From NCBI GenBank assembly GCA_019925105.1, contig JAHGAU010000001.1:1302001-1366000 (forward strand): a stretch of 64,000 nucleotides of DNA, written 5' to 3'. This stretch comes from Niebla homalea. Lineage: Eukaryota > Ascomycota > Lecanoromycetes > Lecanorales > Ramalinaceae. Positions 44,276 to 55,085 of this stretch are shown piece after piece. The notes under the pieces are model-generated. The model had not been told where the DNA came from. It saw only the letters and a list, made by a program, of their open reading frames with translations, and ran no database searches. The position numbers and the translations under genes are program-made. The first letter of the stretch is position 1. The number at the start of each line of letters is the position of its first letter.

Positions 44276-45851
44276 ATGGTGCAAGCGCAATCGCTCGCTC
44301 GTCTCATCGATCTCGCTGACGAGCCACCGCTAGAATATTCTCAAGGTGACACGTCGAATCTTGGTGGACCACTGACTCTTTACATCGCACGTGTGCCTGG
44401 CAGTAGAGGTAAGGACAGCGGCCTCTTCTATCTGGGTACGCCATTAAGCTTCCTCAGATGTTTTGTTTTCTACAATCAAGCCACTGGATAAGATCGTAAG
44501 GGCGGAAGATGTTCAAAGCTGTCTCTACTACGTCCATGTTGATTCTCCAGATGACGATAGCATGATTGGGCCGACAGAGGGAGGTCCCGCTGACGATGTC
44601 CTACCCCCTGCTCGCGCCCTGGCGGTAGAACGTGGTGACGTTCGTGGTGACGTTCGCGCATTAAAGAGGAAGCCACTACCTCAACGAGTCCACGATCCAA
44701 CAACACAGGCGCCGTCTAGCTTGCACCATTCCGTGCCGAATACGCAGAGCACCGTACGTGACACCCGAACAACCAAAATTCTTGGTCCACGGCCTATCAA
44801 ACCGCCATTGCGCACGCCCGATCCGGTGGTCCTTGACGATGTCACCAGCAGACAGAATCTTGATGGGCGACTATCAATAGAAAAGCCTCAGCTGAAGAAA
44901 AATATGGATGTATACGAAATGAAAATGCAACAGCTGGAGAAAACGTACGCTGCGAATGCCGCAGTAATCCAATCTTGTCACGGCACCGAAGCCAATGTGG
45001 TCCAAGACGCAGCCGGGCACTCTTCCAGCAATCCTGTCCGGACGCAGACGAGTCGCACACACTTGGGAGCATCATTGACCATCATTCGCCGCTACGACGG
45101 GAAGCAATCCAATGTTGGCAAAATCTACAGTGGTACAGATCTAGAGATCTTGAACCAAGGCTATCTCAAATATATGAATCACCGTGATCAGGAAGGAGTG
45201 CCTGGAATATGCGGCCAACAGGGCAACCCGCCTAAGACGCCGCACAATTTCCAGACTGCTTTGATGCCCACGCCCCAAGTGCAGGGCTTGAAGCGAGAGT
45301 CGCTGCATGCATCAGAAGTGTACACCAACCAGGATACGGGCAGGCCAATCGCAACCGCGGGCAGTCAGTCGCAACGCTTCGCCTTCTCCACGCCCTGGCG
45401 CAGGAGGTGCGAATTCCTCACTGGTGTTGCGGGGCGCTCACTCAAGTGCAGAAGTGAAGCGTATCCGGGCGCCCGATCGTCCTTCTTGAGTGAGCTACGC
45501 TTCAACCTACCGAGCTCCCAAGCTCTACGAAGTCCCGGGAGAACGAGACATGGGGGAGACGGCTGGGAGGGTAAAAGGAGGTCGCTCGCCTTCCGCAAGT
45601 CTATCGATCTTGGCTCTCTTCCTCCTGAGGGTGCTGGTCTGTCCGAGGTCAGCACAGCTGCATCAGACGAAGAGCTCGAAGTTCCATCACTAGATTTGTC
45701 TCTTGGTCAGGAACACGCAGGTGGCGGGTTTGGGGGCAAACAAGCCAAGTTGGGCAAGCTCATTGTTGCGCCTGAAGGGGTGCAAATGCTGGATCTTCTA
45801 GTGACGGCTAATGTAGCCATGTGGTGGAAGGTTTATGAGAAAGTCTGGTAG
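44276..45851 (+). CDS. Fungal protein of unknown function
   Basis: I cannot name this gene. Two exons, 44276-44408 and 44458-45851, encode 508 aa. The start MVQAQSLARLIDLADEPP lies at the first Met. The N-terminal part (about 1-75) is fairly conserved-looking: GGPLTLYIARVPGSRD, then TIKPLDKIVRAEDVQSCLYY. It may be a small globular domain. The middle 300 residues are disordered and Pro/Gln/Ser/Arg-rich. The C-terminus is a compact hydrophobic segment, KLGKLIVAPEGVQMLDLLVT followed by ANVAMWWKVYEKVW. It looks like a conserved helical motif or a peripheral membrane contact. No signal peptide is seen. The architecture (ordered ends, long disordered middle) suggests an adaptor, but no function is claimed. 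Confidence 0.75.
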
Positions 45852-46333
45852 GTGGACAGCGGTGTGTAGCAATTCTCGAACGACTCTCGAGCAAAAGAAA
45901 AGACCTTTTGTGTCATAATCTATGGTGGCCGCTTGGTGGCCGTGTGATTGATGCGTTGTTCATGCACCCATTGGGCAGCATTACGTTTCTTACTTTTGCT
46001 TTCTTTTGGCCGCTTTGAATTCACCGTTCATTCCGTCGACTTTACAAGCCATTTCAATAACTTAGCGGCCGCTTCACTGCTGTTCCTGAGTACCTTGCAT
46101 CATTGCTCACCGTATGTCAGGTTCCTGAAGTGCTGAAAGCCCTAGTAGGGTGTTTTCTGTTGCGCTTTCATGAGTGGCCTCAATAAATCAGTCTTTGATC
46201 CGTTGGAGTCGGTTAGCCATTCTTTCACGTGATACGGCCTTCTTGTTTTTGCTGCTATTTGTACTACCTTTGGCCTGCTCTCCAATGTCACGATCTCACA
46301 TCCTGAAAAACTCAAATAATCACACATCCCATC
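45852..46333. other. Intergenic region
   Basis: No gene is seen. A palindromic TCACGTGA lies at 46225-46232, listed separately. Confidence 0.5.
46225..46232. promoter_or_regulatory. TCACGTGA E-box palindrome
   Basis: A perfect palindromic bHLH-type site lies 102 bp upstream of the small secreted-protein gene. The role is inferred from sequence and position only. Confidence 0.4.
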
Positions 46334-46873
46334 ATGCAGTGGCTTCTTGATCCTGCTCCATCACGAGTATTCCGTGTTACCTTCTTTATCTGCCTCCTCC
46401 TGCGGCTCGCGACCTCAACGCCCGTGCCCTCGAACACGACGGAGCTGCAAGCGGCCCTCCCTGATCGACCAATCGTCGCAGACGTAAGGCTTGCCCTACC
46501 CTGCTTCCACCTGCACATTCCCCCCTGCCCACCGGACCCTTCTGGCGTGCTTTGAACGACCCCACCCACCCGTCATACCTGACCTGACTCGCAATCTTTT
46601 CCCTTGGCGCAGACATGTCCCACCCCTCCAACACAGTTCTTGCCCTACGCCCCGCCGCCCGGCTACACGCCCGCCCCGGGCTGTCCACCCGCCAACACCC
46701 AGCCGTCGGAGTCGAACCCACCCGCAGGGGTGTACGGCAGCGGGAGCGGAAGCGGATCGAGTGGCAGCAGCAGCGAGACGGTTTACAGCTCGACGGCGTC
46801 AGGTCACAAGGGGGAGGTGGCGATTGTGTCGATGGTGGGGATGACGTGGGGGTTCCTGCTTTGTTGGGGATGA
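46334..46873 (+). CDS. Small secreted or GPI-anchored-like protein
   Basis: Two exons, 46334-46483 and 46613-46873 with a 129-nt intron, encode 136 aa. An N-terminal signal-type segment (RVFRVTFFICLLLRLATS) is followed by a Pro/Gly/Tyr-rich mature region (PTQFLPYAPPPGYTPAPG). A Gly/Ser tract (YGSGSGSGSSGSSSETVYSS) precedes a C-terminal hydrophobic stretch (VAIVSMVGMTWGFLLCWG). A Ser/Gly-rich region before a terminal hydrophobic tail is the layout of fungal GPI-anchored wall proteins. Two mature cysteines are present. It is small, not otherwise recognised, and could also be an integral membrane protein. Confidence 0.6.
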
Positions 46874-47465
46874 GCTCGTCGTCGCCGTCCCGCTGTCAGA
46901 GGCGGTATCAGTCCGCCTGACGTCTGCTGGCTTACTTGGCCGTGTGCTTCAACGCCTTGGTGATCTGCCGAAGTGCGAAATAGGAACACAGAGATAGTCA
47001 TCGGTTCCGCAAAGGAGATATCAAAGACCGTCTCTATTTGACACCTGGAAGGTGCAGCTAATGTACAGTGAGATGCAAGCCAATCGCATGTATAGGTTGG
47101 AGATGTTCCAGCCCTCTCTCGAAAAGCAGGATGAGTTCAGACATGATCAAGAAGCTACCACACAGCAAATGCTCGCTCTCGCCTCTCCAGACAATTAATG
47201 TAGGCTGCGTAGCCTCGACCTTTTGCAAACGCCTCGCTCTTCCCCCCCCCCTTCACCTCCCTGTGCAGTCATACTTCAATTGCAGTGAGGACCTAGTCGA
47301 CCTCTAACATTCGTCAGCAGGCCCAGGTCCTCTGGCTGCCATCAAGCGTGCCGTGAGAATTCAATCCAGTCAATGGTCGTCGTATGCAATGTCCCTTCAT
47401 CCACGTTTCCATACATGGATCTCAAATCCCTTCCACGCCTTACGGTGCCTATTTGGGAGCCGTCA
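46874..47465. other. Gap between convergent genes
   Basis: No gene is recognised between the 3' ends of the small secreted-protein gene and HPC2. There is a run of about ten C near 47246-47255. Confidence 0.5.
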
Positions 47466-49412
47466 CTAGGTCGTCATCTGCTGCTGGTGTGGCATTGGAC
47501 CTCCCGTCGGCTGACCGGAGAGTGTGGTCGCGGGTTTACTGGCTAAAAGTGTCAGACTGTCTTTCTTCGCCTTTCTTTGTGCCTCGTCCCGGGCATCGCG
47601 CTCGATCTGTGATCGTGACCGGCGAACCCTCTTCACGACAGGCTTGCCATCTTTGTCCTTGGCGGCCCTACCCCGACCACCAGCGCCGCCGCCTCGCCCA
47701 CCCCTGCCACCGCCTCGCCCACCCCGCTTTGGTGGATTGATTTCCGCCCTGTGTCTGATGAGTCGGCTGTTGTGCAAGGCCAAGGGAGGATGTGATGCAT
47801 ACCTTTCTACCTTGGCCTCCTCCCCTTCCGAGACCAAAGGCCCGGCGTAGACGTAATAGCCATCCCTGCTGGTAGCGGCTTGCTCCTCCCATATCTGCTC
47901 GGTGTCGTCAATGAAATCGTCGTCCTTGTCATACATGTCTTCTTTCATGATGCGCTTCCTCTGTTTCGGTGCTTCCCCAGTATCCTCTCCGCTTTTCAAC
48001 CCTAACCCGCTCCGGTCGTCCATGCCTCCCATTTCGATGTTGCTGTTGTCGCCCTCGTCATTGGACAAGTCCACTGACATGTCATCCGCAGACTGGCCTC
48101 CAAGCCGGGCCTTGTTCGCGTTCTCCAGGGCTGCGCTAGCAGCAGCAACACGAGCAAGTCGATCCTTTTGAGCAGCCAGACGAGGATGCAAGGCGTTGAA
48201 ACCGTATTTCGCCTCGGCCAGTTTGGTGAAGTTGAAGGTGTTAGCTTCTCCCGTCAATGACACATTGATGACGAGTGTAGGTGCAGACTTCTCTCCTGCG
48301 GAACCCTCCGACCCATTTGCTCCCCCAAACATGGCACCGGAGAGAAGGCCGCTGCCGGCGGTTGGTAGTGGTGCAGTCTCCTTGCGAGGAGCCGGTTTTG
48401 GAGAATGTGAACCTGAAGAGGTTCCCTTGGTGCCGTTCATGGGGGATTTAGAAGGTACTATGCCGGTTTTGGGAGGGGCCAGTGGAAGTCCGGAGTTGGC
48501 GCCTATGGCTTCAGTAGCATGCATGCTCGATACGGCATGATCAACAATCTGTGCCGTTGGTGAATGTGCATCCGGTACGGTCGTCGTCAAAGGTGGTGGG
48601 GAGAGACGAGATTTGGTGGCATCGCGGGGCGAAGAGGGCTTGAACTCGGTGTCGCGCTTTGATAGCTGCATGTATGAAGTATAAGATCGTGTGCTGTCGG
48701 GAGGATCAATGAGACTGGAGATAGAAGGCGAGCGGGCGGCACTGATGGCGGTGGACGGCTTGGTTGGAGTATTGGCACCGTGCATGGGAGGCTCTGGGTG
48801 AGGAGCGAGAGTTGATGAACGAATGGGATCGTAATTTTGACCGCTGAATTGGCGGGGTTGAGGATTGTGGGCTGCTAGAGATTGTGTGTAAGAAGTGGGG
48901 ATAGCTTCACGATTTCCGTTTTGGGGAGGGGTTGGCATTTGGAAGGAGTTGTTGGGGTTGTTTGGGGGTGGGGTCGGGCGGATAAAGCCGGGCTGCAAGC
49001 TGGAAATTGGGTGAGCTGCCGCTGCCTGCCGTTCTGCCTCTTCAGCTGCCCTCTTGGCCTCCAATTCGGCTTTCTTTTTCAACGCACGCGGGCCTGTACC
49101 TCTTTGAATGCGAGGCTTCTTTGGTTTGACTTCTTCCCCATTCGGCGTCAAAAGTGCGTGGTTGCTGGCGGGCTCCTTCTTTTTGCGCGGGCGTTTGGTG
49201 GCAGCGGAATCTTTGACGGTCGATCTCTTGGCGGTCTTCTCATGCCCATCCTCAATCAGCGAAAGATTCATGTGATTTCCCAATCGATTTTCAATATCAT
49301 CTGCCGTTGCACCAAGGCGCGGGGGGGAGAAGTTGCCTGATGGTGGTGATGAGAGCTCGGGGGAAGAAGTGTGTCCGTTTTGAGACTCCTGCGTGGCCGT
49401 AATACCTGGCAT
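47466..49412 (-). CDS. HPC2: Histone promoter control protein Hpc2 (HIR complex; ubinuclein-related)
   Basis: Hpc2 is a subunit of the HIR histone-chaperone complex, which deposits H3-H4 independently of replication and represses histone genes. The start is MPGITATQESQNGHTSS at 49412. Read through, the frame encodes 648 aa. A likely 54-nt intron (47749-47802, gtatgc...cacag) is a multiple of three with no stop, so the spliced form has 630 aa. That form joins KVE-R-AEINPPKRG. The protein is largely disordered, with a basic KRPRKKKEPASNH segment near residue 90. The Hpc2-related domain is near residues 500-545 (KEDMYDKDDDFIDDTEQIWE, then SRDGYYVYAGPLV). Gly/Arg repeats (RGGRGGGRGGRGGG) and a basic C-terminus follow. 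Confidence 0.88.
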   Translation of the reverse strand: MPGITATQESQNGHTSSPELSSPPSGNFSPPRLGATADDIENRLGNHMNLSLIEDGHEKTAKRSTVKDSAATKRPRKKKEPASNHALLTPNGEEVKPKKPRIQRGTGPRALKKKAELEAKRAAEEAERQAAAAHPISSLQPGFIRPTPPPNNPNNSFQMPTPPQNGNREAIPTSYTQSLAAHNPQPRQFSGQNYDPIRSSTLAPHPEPPMHGANTPTKPSTAISAARSPSISSLIDPPDSTRSYTSYMQLSKRDTEFKPSSPRDATKSRLSPPPLTTTVPDAHSPTAQIVDHAVSSMHATEAIGANSGLPLAPPKTGIVPSKSPMNGTKGTSSGSHSPKPAPRKETAPLPTAGSGLLSGAMFGGANGSEGSAGEKSAPTLVINVSLTGEANTFNFTKLAEAKYGFNALHPRLAAQKDRLARVAAASAALENANKARLGGQSADDMSVDLSNDEGDNSNIEMGGMDDRSGLGLKSGEDTGEAPKQRKRIMKEDMYDKDDDFIDDTEQIWEEQAATSRDGYYVYAGPLVSEGEEAKVERYASHPPLALHNSRLIRHRAEINPPKRGGRGGGRGGRGGGAGGRGRAAKDKDGKPVVKRVRRSRSQIERDARDEAQRKAKKDSLTLLASKPATTLSGQPTGGPMPHQQQMTT

Positions 49413-50906
49413 TTTCGAAGCGTCTCCTCTACCAAGCAAACAACACCACACCGGGAGTGTTATGAGATTGGAACTCTCCTAGGATTTTAATACTGTTGTC
49501 GAAGTTGCACGTGAGGGGCGCATGTAAATGTAAAAGCATCAGATACTTAAAGTAGAGGAGGGTGCGAGGGGCTCGATCCACCATGAAGACGTTGTGCCTA
49601 CTGGGTGCACCGCAGCAGACAAACTTGCAATGCGTGGCCACCAGTGACTCCGTACACACTGCACCGGCTTTGGAGCGAAACAAGATAAATTGGGGCCTGT
49701 ATCGAATTGCGACAGATGTCCGGCTTGTTGCCGCAGTCACCCCACGCAAAATGGGAATGAAGGGTGAAGAGATGAAGCTGACAAGGAAAATGGAGAGCTG
49801 AAGAGGTGTAAAGAAGGAAGAGGTAGGCAGGCAGGAGAAAAGAAGAAGGAAAAGGTGGGCGATGGGTAGAGCTAAAAGAACGAAGACTGACGGGAGACCA
49901 GGTGGATGGGGAAAATGGAACAAAATTTCCCTTTTCCCTTGGACGGAAGCAAGCCAAGGAAGAGATCGAAAGCAATCGGACACATGATTGCCTAAGAAAC
50001 CATCGAGGAGAAGTATGAGGACTAATAATAATGAGGACTCCTCATCACTCATCAGCCTGGCTGTTCACCCGGGCAAGACGACACGCTACCGCTCCTGCTC
50101 GCACAAGACCAACCTTACGCATACAACGCACAGCAGTCAGTGGCTCGAGAGTGAGTACGGCTTGGGGCCAGGCCGCCAGGGTGTGACCTCACCAACCGTC
50201 CAACCTCACAGGCCAAGACCAGAAGAGGAAAGTCGGCCCAGGTGAAAAGAACAGCCCCCCGTAAGGAAACGAGGGAAGGAGGTCTCAGACAGGTAGTCAG
50301 ACACTAAAGTACTCGTGAAGGTCCATGTTTCGATAGAAAAAGAAGATCGAAAGGCCCAAAGTCAAAGAACCAGGGGTGACTTTGGGCTTGACCAATGAGA
50401 AGGAGGTTTGTTAGATCGCTTCGGGTAGATCATTTGCGGCTCTGGTACTGCATGCCTCGTCAATTTGATGAAGAACTCCTACTGTTGGCATGGGCAACAG
50501 ACCCAAGCATTGCAGTACGTAAGCTGTTCGGCTGTCCATCTCGGCACATACACACCATCATTGAGCAAATGTCATTTGCGAGAGGAGATCTGACTGAAGC
50601 GCATCATCCTGAGGTCTCTGCATGTTGCTGCTGTGGCGTACGTTCTCCTAGTGTCGGCTATACCCGTCAAAAGCCCAGAAAGCTCCACCCGGCGTGTGAT
50701 ATGGCTTGTTCGTAGCGCGCTAAGGGTCGCCATATCTGCATTACCCATAACACTGTCGCAAGTCGCACAATGGCGTTGAGGTGACCATTGCCTGCAACAT
50801 TGTCGGCTTTGATGCAGAATCGGACAAAATATCTCAAAAATGTTGAAGATGCGAGTTGTCTCGCCTTGGCATTGGCAGATATCTCCTTAGCGGTTGGGCC
50901 TGATGA
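49413..50906. other. 1.5-kb HPC2 upstream region / RPAP1 3' region
   Basis: This long gap has no supported gene. A frame of 207 codons on the - strand (49429-50052) is hydrophobic and Ser/Leu/Phe-rich only because the - strand is strongly C/T-rich (about 49790-49990). I read this tract as the HPC2 promoter and leader. Confidence 0.5.
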
Positions 50907-52133
50907 TTACCGTCCCTTCCATTTCCTCCCCCCTCCTTTCCTCCACAACCATACAGCATCTGTAGCAGTTGCCCAAACACTCCTGTTACCTTCTTGCTCC
51001 TTACTAGCAGCTGCTATAATAGATTCCACCACCTTTCCTTGCTCAATCAAATCCCATATTCCATCGCACAAAACCTCACCATCTGCGCCAAAATCTCCTC
51101 TACCCAAGCGATACAGTATCCGTCCAACCGTCTGATAGGCTATGCAACGTTGACTTGTCACTGCGCTTCGTGCGAGCCGAGACAGCTCTGGAATGGTATA
51201 GCCTGCGCTTTCAGGTGCATGACCATGGTGGTGAAGACCTTTCGTCACAGCTATCTGAGCAGACAAGCGAGGCGGAAGCAGGTGACCACGAAAGTCAAAA
51301 CGAAGTGATGACGGTGGCAGCGAGTCTTGGCTGGGTGAGTAATCCCTGAGCTCCTCTTCTTTAACGGGAGTCATCCAGGCAAGTGTAGAGGGATCTGAAG
51401 GAAGTAAGGGAAAATAAGTGGAATGGAGCTTCTCAAGAAAGTTAGGGTCATCAGGATCGAGATCAGGGGGAGCAGGTCGCTTCGGAAAGTGCATCTCAGG
51501 CAGTGGAGGAAGTGCTGAATGAGAGGTGACGGGGACTAGATCTGCCGGTGGAAACGCTGGTGCTGTGTCTGCTTGAGGCAAATGGTTGGGTAATGGTGCT
51601 GAGGCAGACACTGCAGGCATAGACTCCATGTTTTTGTACACAATGCCCTGAATCCCCAAAGAGCTTGGCGGAGGATCGCCCGAAGCGATGGACTGAGGTG
51701 ATGTAGGGGTCAAGGATGGCTCTATCACGCCATCCTCAATGTTCGCTTTTCGAAGAAGCTTTTCGATTAACGAGGGGCTCAGTCCCGTCATGAGTTCTTC
51801 CTTGGCCTCTTCTATTTCTTTTTGGGACATGTTTGCGAGGCGCTCATTGTTTTCCTGGCTTATGCCAGAATGTGCGCTCTCGCTGGAGGTGCCAACCTCT
51901 TGTCGGGATTGGTCGATATTGAGCATTGAATCATTCTTTGATTTTGAAGACATTTGGCGCGAAGAGCCATTTGTGTTAGAAAAAACATTGCGCCGTTTTC
52001 GACCGACTGGAAACCCTGTTCCTGGGGTCTTGAGCGTAGGAGGGCAGGGTAATCTCGCTTCGGATGAGAGGCGCTCCTTGATCCCTCCTAGCATACCGAA
52101 GCCTGTGGGGGATTCAAGTCCACCAGGAGTCAT
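50907..52133 (-). CDS. RBA50: RNA polymerase II-associated protein 1 (Rba50/RPAP1)
   Basis: RPAP1 (Rba50 in yeast) supports assembly and nuclear import of RNA polymerase II. It is a single exon of 408 aa. The N-terminal RPAP1 motif is at about residues 95-130 (NNERLANMSQKEIEEAKEEL, then MTGLSPSLIEKLLRKA). The C-terminal RPAP1 domain is at about 280-350 (SLRFDFRGHLLPPRLSAQIA, TIPELSRLARSAVTSQRCIA and YQTVGRILYRLGRGDFG). A Pro/Ser-rich region with PKRPAPPDLDPDDPNFLEKL separates them. The length equals the short fungal form. Animal RPAP1 is much longer because of an added C-terminal half. Confidence 0.93.
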   Translation of the reverse strand: MTPGGLESPTGFGMLGGIKERLSSEARLPCPPTLKTPGTGFPVGRKRRNVFSNTNGSSRQMSSKSKNDSMLNIDQSRQEVGTSSESAHSGISQENNERLANMSQKEIEEAKEELMTGLSPSLIEKLLRKANIEDGVIEPSLTPTSPQSIASGDPPPSSLGIQGIVYKNMESMPAVSASAPLPNHLPQADTAPAFPPADLVPVTSHSALPPLPEMHFPKRPAPPDLDPDDPNFLEKLHSTYFPLLPSDPSTLAWMTPVKEEELRDYSPSQDSLPPSSLRFDFRGHLLPPRLSAQIAVTKGLHHHGHAPESAGYTIPELSRLARSAVTSQRCIAYQTVGRILYRLGRGDFGADGEVLCDGIWDLIEQGKVVESIIAAASKEQEGNRSVWATATDAVWLWRKGGGRKWKGR

Positions 52134-52763
52134 GTTGTCGGATACTCCTTGTCTTCCTTAGTTCAAGCGCAAGTTCGATGAAGGCAAGAGGTACTGAGCT
52201 TCAGCACAGAGTGGTGTCAAAGAGGGTAGTGTGGGGCCCTAGCAGAAGCTGTCTCGCTGTAATTAGTGCTTTGACGCTAATCTAGAAGTAGTTACGCGTA
52301 ATATTGATCTTAACTAAGAAATATAAGCTTACACAAATCAGAAGCCCTTGGCAGCACTCAACAAGCTAAGGTGGACTGCAAGAACGCCTCCAGGTACCAC
52401 ACCTGCGTACATATCAACTTTCAATTTGCCCACACCGCTTGAAATCCCACCAGCGTTAGTTCAAATCGTATCGATCAAGTTTACAGTTTATGAATGAGAC
52501 AGTACAAATGCAGCCTCAGAATCTTATGCTAAAGCTACTCTGTAGCTCAGTCATTTGGCAAAGGCATCAGCCAAAGCTTCAAGAATCATTTGTCCCAAAT
52601 TCCAGGGCAGAATACTCGATTGAAGACAAACTCCCGCGTTTGCAAGGCTGAAGCAGGCTTCAGGGTGGCGACATGTGGTTTAATCAAACACGAGCGGCGA
52701 GCTCAGACTCTGGTTCCGACTGCACTGATCGCTCATTTCCCATTCTCGGTCAGCGAGAAATCA
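52134..52763. other. RPAP1 promoter / TBCC 3' region
   Basis: No gene, tRNA or repeat is recognised in this 630-bp gap between two - strand genes. Confidence 0.5.
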
Positions 52764-53999
52764 TCAGCAGGCTAGCCTTCGAGGTATGTTAGCGAGGGCC
52801 AGATACGTATTCAACGGCTGAGAGCGGGCTTCAGTAGAATGAAGCTCTTTCCAAGCATCTTCTGAGATGGCATCGTCATCATATGGGTGAATTGTACTCC
52901 AATTAGGACTTTCGCCAGCCTTGGGCCATCCGAAGTCATTGACTTGATTCCACACGTTCTCTGCATGTTTAAGACCGGTGTCCTGCTCCATCACATGATC
53001 AGTCAAATTTTTTGTAATGATGACCACGAGGCTACCAACAAAGAATGCGGGTAAGAATGCGAATCTGATATCTTTGCAATCTTCTATGATGGGCTTGCTG
53101 CTGCACCGAAGATATACCGCACAATCCTGACACATATGCAGCCGGATCTGGTGACTATGCACAACCAAGACGCTGTTGCGCATGTTTGTGACGTGGACTG
53201 CTCCGCTTACAACTCCGCCGAGAGTGAGTATTTCGCGCACATTCCTCAACGTTAGGGACGACATGGACGCCTGATCAGATGGACTTCTGCGTAGGTCGAT
53301 CAAAGAATGGCTCACGTCAGAAACCACGGCGGTTGAATCTTTCGATTGTTCTGAGTTAATAACGTAATGTGCATCCGACAAGGCAGTAATCCTTGCAAGT
53401 TTGGCTTGCGTTGGCTGAGGAAGTTTGTCCTCCGAGGTCTCACCTCGCTGCAACACAAAACTCTCTGGCGAGGTCAAAGCAGCATGGTGTCTTCCTAACG
53501 TACTGCTCGAGGCTGCTCCGGCATTGTTTCGAGAATTTGGAGAAGACCCTGCTGCTTCTGGCTGGGCGGGCTCGCCACTGCCCACGATTTTAGATTTGAA
53601 TTGAAATTTACGTTTCGGGATGGCGCTCTGTTGAGCTATCCCAACCCTGTCTCTCAATCGCTGGAGAATCTGATCACCTGACCGCTTCATTACATGAACG
53701 AGAAGCAATGGAGGGAGCACCCTACTCTGTCATATTTGCGCTGGTCATAGGCTGGTAGAGAAGGCGCGATGCTCTGGAATACATTTGACATATCTCCAAT
53801 GATCCATTCACACTGTCTCACGATTTCCTTGCGGGTCGAGAAGTCCAAATGGGGACTACTGAGACGGTTGAGCATGGCGTCAATGCCTACAGCTTAGCTC
53901 TGAGTCGGGGCGTCAAGGTAATCGCAGATGCTCACTATTTGCCTGGACTTGGAATGCTTGTTGTTCATGGACCCTTTCGGTGCTCTGACTGTCTGCCAT
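52764..53999 (-). CDS. CIN2: Tubulin-folding cofactor C (TBCC/Cin2)
   Basis: TBCC is the GTPase-activating cofactor that releases alpha/beta-tubulin dimers at the end of folding. Four exons fit in phase: 53936-53999, 53726-53886, 53040-53684 and 52764-52982, giving 362 aa. The start is MADSQSTERVHEQQAFQVQA, whose helix continues to DAMLNRLSSPHLDFSTRKEI. A Ser-rich linker leads to the C-CAP/cofactor C domain at about residues 190-320. The catalytic motif there is HSHQIRLHMCQDCAVYLRC (QxRxH with the Arg finger), then PIIEDCKDIRFAFLPAF and VWNQVNDFGWPKAGESPNWS. Intron 2 (53685-53725) is only 41 nt, the shortest here. Its acceptor is the least certain. Intron 3 (57 nt) is a multiple of three with no stop. 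Confidence 0.87.
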
Positions 54000-54328
54000 C
54001 CTGTTCCGCTTAGGCTCGTCGGAAGTAACGCAGATTGTAGGACCTGTAAAAATGGAAGCGGAAGCAAGATCCTTGACGGCGGGGTGTACAACATAGCATA
54101 GGGTGCGCATCATGCAGTCCTCCATAGTGAGCATAGCGTTATTGGCATCCTACCTAGTGCAAGTTTGAGGGGACGAAACAAGGCTCTGCCATATCAAGCG
54201 AAATGGGGAGAATACGACTCCAGCAATGAATTCGGCCGGCTTGGATTTTGTAAAGGGATGTAAAATTTCTCATGAGCTTTTGACCGAACGCTCACGCTTA
54301 ATCTAGACCCACCGTTTCCTCCCTTACC
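54000..54328. other. TBCC promoter / NDUFA11 3' region
   Basis: No gene is recognised here. A short upstream frame in the same direction precedes the TBCC start but has no conserved sequence. Confidence 0.45.
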
Positions 54329-55085
54329 TTAGGCTGGAACGTCGATTCCATAAGCCTCTTTTATCCTCTCTGCCCGTCTTGCCCTGTAACCGGGGCCGTA
54401 GATGCCTGCTCAAGCGGACTTAATCAGTAAACATGACCCAAGATGATGGGAAGTCGCCGAGTCATTGCTTACCCCTTCCTTCTCCAAGTTCATTGAGAGT
54501 CTCCTGAATAGGTCTTCGCCGGTTCTTCCGCATGTACTCCTTCCATTCATAGTCATCCATGTCTGGGTCTTTTAGAAGCCCCCGCAGTGAACCTCCCGAA
54601 TAGTTGAATACACCTTGCACGATGGCTAATCCTGCACCATAGGCAACTGTGGTGGGAAAGCTTCTCACTGTCCACGATCAGCGACACCACTTTGCCTTGA
54701 AGACGCCACCAGGACGACAAACTTCGAAAGCCTGCTACTGATCCTGCCAAAAACCCCGCAATGGTCGGATTCCACATGTCGTCCCTTTCTCTTAGATTTG
54801 CAGCCGCGCTCTGAGTGAAGCCGAATGTCGCGCCCATTGCAACTGGCAAAGGTGTCAGTGCCTTTCAGACATGTCAAAGCCAGAGTTTGGCGGACCGAAA
54901 GTCCCAATGATCCCCCCTGATCGGGAAAATACCGCCCAAGGACCGACATTAGTTCTGACCAGAGCGTTTTGAATTCCAGAAACAGTCAAGCCAGCCCCTC
55001 CCATTATTAATGTTACATGGAGACCGTCTCCTACAGCATCTTTTGGCTGGTACGCCACTTCATTGTCGTCCTCTTTCTGTGCCAT
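54329..55085 (-). CDS. Mitochondrial complex I subunit, NDUFA11/B14.7 type (fungal 21.3-kDa subunit)
   Basis: This accessory subunit of NADH:ubiquinone oxidoreductase sits in the inner mitochondrial membrane and belongs to the Tim17/22 superfamily. Four exons fit in phase: 54896-55085, 54723-54842, 54473-54667 and 54329-54405, giving 193 aa. Recognisable blocks are YQPKDAVGDGLHVTLIMGGA, NVGPWAVFSRSGGIIG, FGFTQSAAANLRERDDMWNP, TIAGFLAGSVAGFR and VAYGAGLAIVQGVFNYSGG. The C-terminus KEYMRKNRRRPIQETLNELG then GEGRGIYGPGYRARRAERIK is the typical fungal ending. Tim17-like Gly-rich helices are visible and no cleavable presequence is seen. It is divergent from UBP2. Confidence 0.92.

Noticed and set aside
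49429..50052. 207-codon - strand frame upstream of HPC2
   Set aside because: Its hydrophobic, low-complexity content follows from a C/T-rich leader. It overlaps the HPC2 start and has no domain.
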